From positions 1-8,543 of the forward strand of contig JAUNHF010000063.1 in the NCBI GenBank assembly GCA_030524065.1: DNA of 8,543 nucleotides, written 5' to 3'. Shown one piece after another: positions 1-8,543 of the stretch. The translations under genes were made by a program, and so were the position numbers. The notes beneath the pieces were generated by a model. The model made no database searches, was not told the DNA's origin, and was given only the letters and a program-made list of their open reading frames with translations. The stretch's first letter is position 1, and every line of letters begins with the position of its first letter. The DNA is from Deinococcus sp. (GTDB taxonomy: Bacteria > Deinococcota > Deinococci > Deinococcales > Deinococcaceae).

Positions 1-4507
<4,507 letters not shown>

Positions 4508-4542
4508 AAGTCAAAGTAACGGTTGCCATGACGGCACGCAGG

Positions 4543-4573
4543 AAGGGGCCCGGGCGGAAGCTCTGGCCCCTTT
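4543..4573 (+). terminator. Rho-independent-type terminator after pheT
   Basis: AAGGGGCC (4543-4550) pairs perfectly with GGCCCCTT (4565-4572) around a 14-nt loop, followed only by TTTAGG. The stem is strong but the U-tract short. It sits 35 nt after the pheT stop and before the next gene, which fits the end of the pheS-pheT operon. Confidence 0.65.
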
Positions 4574-4611
4574 AGGCCATTTGGCCGACGCGTTTCCCCG
4601 CTGCGCCTGTC

Positions 4612-4617
4612 TATCCT
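4612..4617 (+). promoter_or_regulatory. Possible -10 box of a leaderless promoter
   Basis: TATCCT (TANNNT form) ends 6 nt before the GTG at 4624, and no Shine-Dalgarno sequence is visible, the spacer being CACCCC-like. This geometry fits a leaderless transcript, which is common in Deinococcus. No good -35 hexamer is seen at 16-18 nt. Confidence 0.4.
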
Positions 4618-4623
4618 CACCCC

Positions 4624-4842
4624 GTGTCTTCCTTCTCTCTCCACCAACTCTCCGAGGCCCACCGCGCCCTCGCCTCACTGCTGGGCAAGTGCGAGAAAGT
4701 GCTGGCTGGCGGCAAGCTCAAGCCCGCCCAGCATACGCTGACGGAGCGCCGCACCGAGGCTTTGCGGGTGGCCCTCGCTCTGATTGAAGCGGAGGGCGAA
4801 GAGAAGCGGGCGTATCATGCAGTTGAGAAGCTGGATTGTTAG
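4624..4842 (+). CDS. Small conserved-looking protein of unknown function
   Basis: I do not recognise this 72-aa protein. It starts with GTG and is predicted almost entirely helical and highly charged: LSEAHRALASLLGKCEKVL, then a turn at AGGKLKPAQH, then a second helix ERRTEALRVALALIEAEGEE. This suggests a small two-helix hairpin, soluble, with two Cys (positions 23 and 72, the latter C-terminal). There is no signal peptide or transmembrane segment. Codon use is GC3-rich like its neighbours, which argues that it is coding. It lies after the pheT terminator with a possible leaderless -10 box just upstream. Its TAG stop is 8 nt before the ATG of the S41 peptidase gene, so the two may be co-transcribed. 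Gene reality is fairly likely; function is unknown. Confidence 0.7.
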   Translation: MSSFSLHQLSEAHRALASLLGKCEKVLAGGKLKPAQHTLTERRTEALRVALALIEAEGEEKRAYHAVEKLDC

Positions 4843-4850
4843 GTTGGCCT

Positions 4851-5861
4851 ATGGAACAGATGTCATCTGGCAAGGGACGGCGGCCTGGGCGGTCACGCCT
4901 GTTCAGAGGAGTGGTGGCGCTGCTGCTGCTGGGACTGTTGGCCGGTCTGGCTCTGCTGTGGCAGTACGGCCTGCGCTTCGGCGTTTATCTGAAGCCGCCG
5001 ACCCCCGCTGCGTACGCAGACACTGCCCTGAGCCTGATGGACAACGGCTACTACGCCACGGGTGAAAAGTGGCAGCAGGCGCGCGCAGAAGCCGTAGCAG
5101 CCACCCGAGACGCCCCCAACTACGCGGCCACCTTGCCGGCGCTGCGGGAAGCCCTGGCGGTGGCGGGCGGGCCGCACTCCAAGTTGCTGGAAGAAGGCCA
5201 GAGCCTCTCCGAGCGGATGGGACCACCCCAGATGCCCACGGTAGAGACTTCGGATGGGGTGACCACCGTGACGGTGCCTGCCGTGGTATCGGATGACGCC
5301 CAGGTACTTCAGGAGTACGCAGATACGCTGGCCCAGGGACTGGTGACCGCCGAGGCCAAGGCCGGCTGCGGCTGGATCGTTGACCTGCGGCAGAACACTG
5401 GGGGCAATATGGAACCCATGCTGGCCGGGCTGAGCCCTTTGCTGGGCAGTGGCCGGGTCGGGGGCTTCGTGGACAACCAGGGCCGTGAAACCGAACTGGC
5501 CCTCCAAGAGGGTGCGGTGCAGCTGGGCGGCAGCTCCACATTCAACACGCCTCATTATCAGCCGGTTGGGGGGCCGGTGGCCGTGCTGCAAGATGGGCGC
5601 ACCGCGTCCTCTGGCGAAGTGGCGCTGCTGGCATTTTACGGCCGTGCGGACACGCGCACGTTTGGCGCGCCCAGCGCTGGCCTTTCGTCGGCCAATCAGG
5701 TGCGCAGGCTGTACGGCGGCACAGAGATGCTGGTTACCGTGGCGCTGGATACAGACGCTGCGGGCAAGGTCTACGGCGGTGTCCTGAAGCCGCAGCAGCC
5801 CACCGACGCGGGAGCAGCGCCAGCAACGGCGCGGGCGTGGCTGGCGGAGCAGTGCCAGTAA
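4851..5861 (+). CDS. S41-family peptidase, membrane-anchored
   Basis: This 336-aa protein belongs to the S41 (C-terminal processing/tricorn-like) serine peptidase family. A basic N-terminus (KGRRPGRSRLFRG) precedes one hydrophobic segment (about 20-38), so it is probably a signal anchor with the enzyme outside the membrane. There is a helical linker to about residue 105 and then the S41 core: GGPHS (107-111 region, His109), GWIVDLRQNTGGNMEPM (174-190), and VAVLQDGRTASSGE (243-256) with the likely nucleophile Ser253. FGAPSAGLSSANQ (271-283) follows. In classical CTP peptidases a Lys lies 25 residues after the Ser; here that position is Leu278, so a Ser/His mechanism or loss of activity is possible. 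No PDZ domain is recognisable. I chose ATG 4851, 8 nt after the upstream stop. TTG 4836, overlapping the preceding gene, is an alternative. No strong Shine-Dalgarno supports either. Confidence 0.85.
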   Translation: MEQMSSGKGRRPGRSRLFRGVVALLLLGLLAGLALLWQYGLRFGVYLKPPTPAAYADTALSLMDNGYYATGEKWQQARAEAVAATRDAPNYAATLPALREALAVAGGPHSKLLEEGQSLSERMGPPQMPTVETSDGVTTVTVPAVVSDDAQVLQEYADTLAQGLVTAEAKAGCGWIVDLRQNTGGNMEPMLAGLSPLLGSGRVGGFVDNQGRETELALQEGAVQLGGSSTFNTPHYQPVGGPVAVLQDGRTASSGEVALLAFYGRADTRTFGAPSAGLSSANQVRRLYGGTEMLVTVALDTDAAGKVYGGVLKPQQPTDAGAAPATARAWLAEQCQ

Positions 5862-6119
5862 CCCAGGGGAGGAACCCAGCCCTGCGCGGTCTCTCATGAC
5901 CTGTTCTCCTCCTTTGCACTTGCTCCCCTCGCCAATAAAGATGAATATCTTGTCAAACGCGCTATGGGCGCTCGCCGCCTAAGGCATCTGCTGCTGGCTG
6001 GGGCTTTGGTAGGGCGCTGCGGGGCTTTGCAGCTCAGAAGCCGGACCGTTTTTACCCGGAAGTGTGGCCCGGCCAAACGGGGCTGCCCGCAAAGGGCAAG
6101 TAGCGGAGCTGCACATAAA
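5862..6119. other. Gene-free intergenic stretch between convergent genes
   Basis: No credible ORF lies here on either strand. An AT-richer patch at 5911-5955 offers weak promoter-like pairs on the + strand (TTGCAC 5914-5919 with TAAAGA 5936-5941; TATCTT 5946-5951). GGCTT (6023-6027) can pair with AAGCC (6038-6042) ahead of TTTTT (6049-6053), a weak terminator-like element after the S41 gene. TGCCC/GGGCA form a short hairpin near 6083-6098. GGAGCTGC (6105-6112) can pair with GCAGCTTC (6126-6133), competing with the downstream terminator stem. A short RNA could be made here, but no known RNA family is recognised. Confidence 0.4.
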
Positions 6120-6154
6120 GGAGCCGCAGCTTCAGCCGGCGGCTCCCTTATTTT
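6120..6154. terminator. Probable bidirectional terminator
   Basis: GGAGCCGC (6120-6127) pairs perfectly with GCGGCTCC (6139-6146) over an 11-nt loop. On the + strand it is followed by CTTATTTT; on the - strand the sequence after the stem is TTTATG. It sits between the convergent S41 (+) and M28 (-) genes, 85 nt beyond the M28 stop, so it probably ends the M28 transcript and also stops any + strand RNA from the intergenic region. Confidence 0.7.
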
Positions 6155-6231
6155 CGGTCCTTGATGAATTTATGGTCCCTAATTACGCTACTGCGGCCAG
6201 CCCCGGTCGCCCGAGTTGGCGGTGCTCTGGC

Positions 6232-7728
6232 TCAGTCGCGGAACACGCTCCCGGGGAACTGCACCAGGCTTTCGTTGCCGTCTTTGCCTACGGCCGCCAC
6301 GCCGAAATAGTAGTTGTCTACCACCAGGCCGGTCAGGGTGTATTCGTTGGTGCCGGCGGGCACCCACACCGAGTGGGTCCACTGCGGGTCGGTGGTCAGG
6401 CGGTAATAGATTTTGTGGCCCAGCAGGTTGCGGCTCGCCGCCGGCTTCCAGCGCAGTTTGGCGGCTGGCTGCACGCCGCCGCCCAGGGCCACCTCGGTCG
6501 GGGCAGGGGGGGCCCAGCCCAAAGAGGCCAGTGCCGCCACGTTCGCTCCGGTCAGGCGGGCGGCGTAGTCAAAGTTCACGCCCTCGATCACGTCGCCGTA
6601 CTGGACGCCATTCTCGGTGCGAATGTTCTGGTGCTGGCGGTTGTAGTTCTCGTTGGTTTCCATCACCCGCACAGCCGGAAAGCCGGCATTGTTAAAAGGC
6701 GTGTGGTGGCCGCCGCGCCCGAAACGGTCCAGGCGGTACACCATCATCGGGTTCAGCTGCGGCAGGTAGGTCTGGGTGGTGCGGTGAACGTAGCGGGCCA
6801 GCTGCCGGCTGGGGCCGTCCACCTCGCCGCCGTAGTAGCGCCGCTGCTGCAGGGTTTTCTCGTCGGCGCCCTGGAAGTACGGTTCGGAGAAGATGCGGAA
6901 GCTGCGGTTGTCCACCACGCCGTTCACGCCTTCAATGTTGCCGATCATGTCATTGTTCAGCACACCGATGATATTCCAGCCCTCGGCTTTGGCTTTGGCC
7001 GCCAGAAATTCGCCGCCGTACAGGTTCTGCTCCTCGCCGCTCAGGCCCGCCAGCACAATGGAGTTGGCGAACTTGTAGCGGCTCAGCACGCGGGCCGCTT
7101 CGATGGTGCCGGCCAGTCCGCTGGCGTTGTCGTTGGCACCGGGACTGACCGAGGTGAAATCCATCGCGTCGGTCACTCGGCTGTCAATGTCGCCGGACAT
7201 AATCACGTAATCGTTGGGGCGCACGGTGCCGCGCAGCACGGCGTACACGTTCACGACCTCGGTATCTTTGCTGATGCGCTCGCTGCCCGCCCTGACCAGG
7301 GTGCGCTGCTCATGCACTTCCAGGCACCCGCCGCACTCGGCGCTGATTTTCTCGAATTCCGCTTTCATCCAGCGCACGGCCGCGCCAATCCCCTGGGTGT
7401 CCGAGTCGGTCCGGGACATGGTGTGGCGGGTGCCAAAGCCTACCAGCGTGCGGATGTCCGCCTCAATGCGGCTCGCCTGCGGTGCGGCGGCCAATTCCAT
7501 CACACGTGGGTCAAAGGCGGGCGGCGCCGTGGTGCGGCTGGCGGTCGCCGTGGCTGTCCGGGGGGCTGAAGTGCTTGTTGCCGTCGCTGGAGTCCCGGCA
7601 GCGGCTGGAGCAGTGGCCGCGCCGGAGGCCGCCTGCGCCAGCTGGCCGCCGGGTTCCAGGTCGGCGTGAGCAGAGGTGAACAGAGACAGACCCAGCAGAG
7701 CAGTCAGAAAACCAAGTTTTTTGGACAT
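6232..7728 (-). CDS. Secreted M28-family zinc aminopeptidase
   Basis: This 498-aa exported metallopeptidase should remove amino acids from peptides outside the cytoplasm. MSKKLGFLTALLGLSLFTSAHA is a classic Sec signal, probably cleaved after AHA (22). A low-complexity Ala/Thr/Ser/Pro linker follows (about 32-70), then the M28 core. Metal-binding elements are SPGANDNASG (Asp200), LSGEEQ (Glu232/Glu233), LNNDMIGN (Asp260) and GGHHTPF (His342). The position of the usual His in the first H-x-D motif is Asp180 (SGDIDSR), a variant I associate with a bacterial M28 subgroup. Cys132 and Cys135 (ECGGC) may form a disulfide. Residues about 408-490 resemble a fibronectin type III domain (KLRWKPA, IYYRLTTD, YTLTGL, YYFGVAAVGKDGNES), common at the C-terminus of secreted hydrolases. 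ATG 7728 gives the signal peptide; the ATG at 7779 would prepend a less convincing extension. No clear Shine-Dalgarno is seen. Confidence 0.92.
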   Translation of the reverse strand: MSKKLGFLTALLGLSLFTSAHADLEPGGQLAQAASGAATAPAAAGTPATATSTSAPRTATATASRTTAPPAFDPRVMELAAAPQASRIEADIRTLVGFGTRHTMSRTDSDTQGIGAAVRWMKAEFEKISAECGGCLEVHEQRTLVRAGSERISKDTEVVNVYAVLRGTVRPNDYVIMSGDIDSRVTDAMDFTSVSPGANDNASGLAGTIEAARVLSRYKFANSIVLAGLSGEEQNLYGGEFLAAKAKAEGWNIIGVLNNDMIGNIEGVNGVVDNRSFRIFSEPYFQGADEKTLQQRRYYGGEVDGPSRQLARYVHRTTQTYLPQLNPMMVYRLDRFGRGGHHTPFNNAGFPAVRVMETNENYNRQHQNIRTENGVQYGDVIEGVNFDYAARLTGANVAALASLGWAPPAPTEVALGGGVQPAAKLRWKPAASRNLLGHKIYYRLTTDPQWTHSVWVPAGTNEYTLTGLVVDNYYFGVAAVGKDGNESLVQFPGSVFRD

Positions 7729-7744
7729 GGGCCAAGCTAGCGCC

Positions 7745-7774
7745 TGAATAGCAAAAAGGCAACACTCTTTCCAA
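7745..7774 (-). promoter_or_regulatory. Putative promoter of the M28 peptidase gene
   Basis: Read on the - strand, TTGGAA (7774-7769) and TATTCA (7750-7745) are 18 nt apart, in an AT-richer gap that starts about 60 nt after the bcp stop. The start codon lies 16 nt after the -10 box. The match is moderate and untested. It would let the peptidase be transcribed independently of bcp. Confidence 0.4.
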
Positions 7775-7849
7775 ACCATTAAAATGAAGGAAATTCCACT
7801 GCCGTGCGATTGCTATCTGCCCGGTTTCCCTAACGTCTTTACTGCTGCG

Positions 7850-8320
7850 TTACTGCTGCCCTTGCCGGTCCCGCAGAGCTTGCAGGGCCGCGCTGACATG
7901 CACGGTGTGGTTCATATCGTGCAGCTGGTGAACCAGGGTGCCCTGGGGATCAATCACGAACGACGCCCGCCCCGAAAGGCCGATCAAGCCAGTCATTCCG
8001 CCCAGCACCCCGTAGGCGCGGCAGATGGTCTTGTCCGGGTCGGGCAGCAGAGGATAGGAGAGGCTGCATTTTTCGCGGAAGGCCGCTTGCCCGCCGGCCC
8101 CGTCGGTGCTGATGCCAACCACCTGTGCCCCCAGCTCCGCGAACTGCGGCAAGAAGTGCTCGAATTGCTGCGCTTCGATAGAGCAGCCGTAGCTGTTGGC
8201 CTTGGGGTAAAAGTACAGGACGGTCCACTGCCCCTGCAGGTCTGCCAGGCTGATTTGACGGCCATCGTCGCTGGTGGCGCTGAATGCGGGTGCCGGCTGG
8301 CCGATCTGGAGTTTGGTCAT
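7850..8320 (-). CDS. bcp: Peroxiredoxin of the BCP/PrxQ family
   Basis: This 156-aa cytoplasmic thiol peroxidase reduces H2O2 and organic hydroperoxides, probably with thioredoxin as reductant. The family start MTKLQIGQPAPAFSATSDDG is followed by the active-site region YFYPKANSYGCSIEAQQF. Cys46 is the peroxidatic Cys in the P-x-x-x-T/S-x-x-C motif, here with Ser43 and Tyr44 in place of the common Thr-Pro. Arg118 (SGRASFVID) is the conserved active-site Arg. The resolving Cys five residues later, as in E. coli BCP, is absent (Gln51). Cys85 (REKCSL) is placed like the resolving Cys of the other PrxQ subtype, and Cys100 is also present. The length is normal. A -10-like box 6 nt upstream and a lack of Shine-Dalgarno suggest a leaderless mRNA. 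The stop codon context is duplicated (10-mer repeated at 11-bp period). Confidence 0.93.
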   Translation of the reverse strand: MTKLQIGQPAPAFSATSDDGRQISLADLQGQWTVLYFYPKANSYGCSIEAQQFEHFLPQFAELGAQVVGISTDGAGGQAAFREKCSLSYPLLPDPDKTICRAYGVLGGMTGLIGLSGRASFVIDPQGTLVHQLHDMNHTVHVSAALQALRDRQGQQ

Positions 8321-8326
8321 GGGCTC

Positions 8327-8332
8327 AGCTTA
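8327..8332 (-). promoter_or_regulatory. Possible leaderless -10 box of bcp
   Basis: On the - strand TAAGCT (TANNNT form) ends 6 nt before the bcp ATG at 8320, with no Shine-Dalgarno between them. This is the same geometry as upstream of the small gene at 4624. The -35 region is poor. Confidence 0.4.
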
Positions 8333-8543
8333 GCCGGTGCGGCTGGGCGTGAAAGCGCCCTTTCCCACTTGCCAGCATGGCCGTTTTGCCACAGCACCAG
8401 ACTTGCCCGAGCACATGTTGAGACAGTCCTAAACTTTCTGGGGCATGCTGGAAGCATGGTCACCACGCAGCTGGGCAGCCCTAGGCCGAGCATTCCCGAA
8501 TCGGCCCATGCTGGACTGGCCCATCCTGAACTGGGCAATGCCG
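8333..8543. other. Upstream region of bcp, possible truncated + strand gene start
   Basis: Composition is less GC-biased than in the genes. A + strand TAAACT at 8430-8435 could be a -10 box. Two overlapping + strand frames are open to the window end: from ATG 8456 (begins MVTTQLGSP) and from ATG 8445 (begins MLEAWSPRS). Neither has a convincing Shine-Dalgarno or a recognisable domain, so no CDS is called. The 8-mer CATGCTGG occurs at 8444-8451 and 8507-8514, with its inverse CCAGCATG at 8372-8379. Confidence 0.3.

Noticed and set aside
4836..4850. TTG start for the S41 peptidase
   Set aside because: Possible (GAGAAG lies upstream), but the ATG at 4851 is a commoner start type and gives the same anchor sequence. 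Kept only as an alternative.
6028..6045. tRNA-like D-arm string (AGCTCAG)
   Set aside because: No acceptor stem, anticodon arm or GTTCGA-type T-loop follows at the right distances.
5964..6164. 66-codon ORF with a hydrophobic N-terminus
   Set aside because: It reads through the strong terminator hairpin at 6120-6146, has no Shine-Dalgarno, and its later codons are not GC3-biased.
6064..7569. 501-codon open frame on the + strand
   Set aside because: It is antisense to the M28 peptidase, whose signal peptide, metal motifs and Fn3-like domain are clear. The frame is an artefact of strong GC3 bias, and its protein is His/Ala/Val/Gly-rich with no domain.
7729..7779. Longer M28 protein starting at ATG 7779
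   Set aside because: The extra residues would precede a clean Sec signal peptide at MSKKLGF, and the segment overlaps the putative promoter.
8317..8538. 73-codon - strand ORF whose TGA overlaps the bcp ATG
   Set aside because: It needs a TTG start, its codon use (tca, agt, cca) differs from the neighbours, and it covers the presumed bcp promoter. The ATGA overlap looks like chance.

Overview
The window is GC-rich chromosomal DNA. It looks like a Deinococcus (Deinococcota) chromosome, judging by the protein sequences, the strong G/C third-position bias, and -10-like TANNNT boxes sitting directly upstream of some start codons (leaderless-type starts). This is an inference, since no rRNA or other taxonomic marker is present. 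It reads as core chromosome: no insertion sequence, phage gene, CRISPR array or tRNA was seen.

Left part (67-4507, + strand): a compact operon encodes phenylalanyl-tRNA synthetase, but pheS and pheT are separated by two small enzymes, a gamma-glutamylcyclotransferase-like (GGCT) protein and a Nudix hydrolase. The junctions are 4-bp start/stop overlaps (GTGA 1083-1086, ATGA 1575-1578 in the inferred ancestral frame, ATGA 2042-2045), so translation is probably coupled from pheS to pheT. The most unusual feature lies at the GGCT/Nudix junction. A degenerate tandem duplication of the last ~20 GGCT codons has a 61-bp period, which shifts the frame. As given, GGCT therefore runs without a stop into Nudix as one 320-codon ORF, while Nudix keeps its own ribosome binding site and ATG. 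A hairpin terminator follows pheT.

Middle part (4624-5861, + strand): a 72-aa protein of unknown function with a possible leaderless start is followed 8 nt later by a membrane-anchored S41-type serine peptidase that lacks the usual catalytic lysine. A 370-bp gene-free stretch follows, with AT-richer promoter-like sequence at its left and a strong, probably bidirectional terminator at its right.

Right part (6232-8320, - strand): a secreted M28-family zinc peptidase with a C-terminal Fn3-like domain, and a PrxQ/BCP-type thiol peroxidase. Each has its own putative promoter. The last ~210 bp lie upstream of bcp and probably hold the start of a divergent + strand gene that runs off the window, but its frame cannot be fixed.

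Functionally, the window combines translation (PheRS), metabolite or nucleotide clean-up (GGCT, Nudix), envelope or extracellular proteolysis (S41, M28) and peroxide detoxification (PrxQ).
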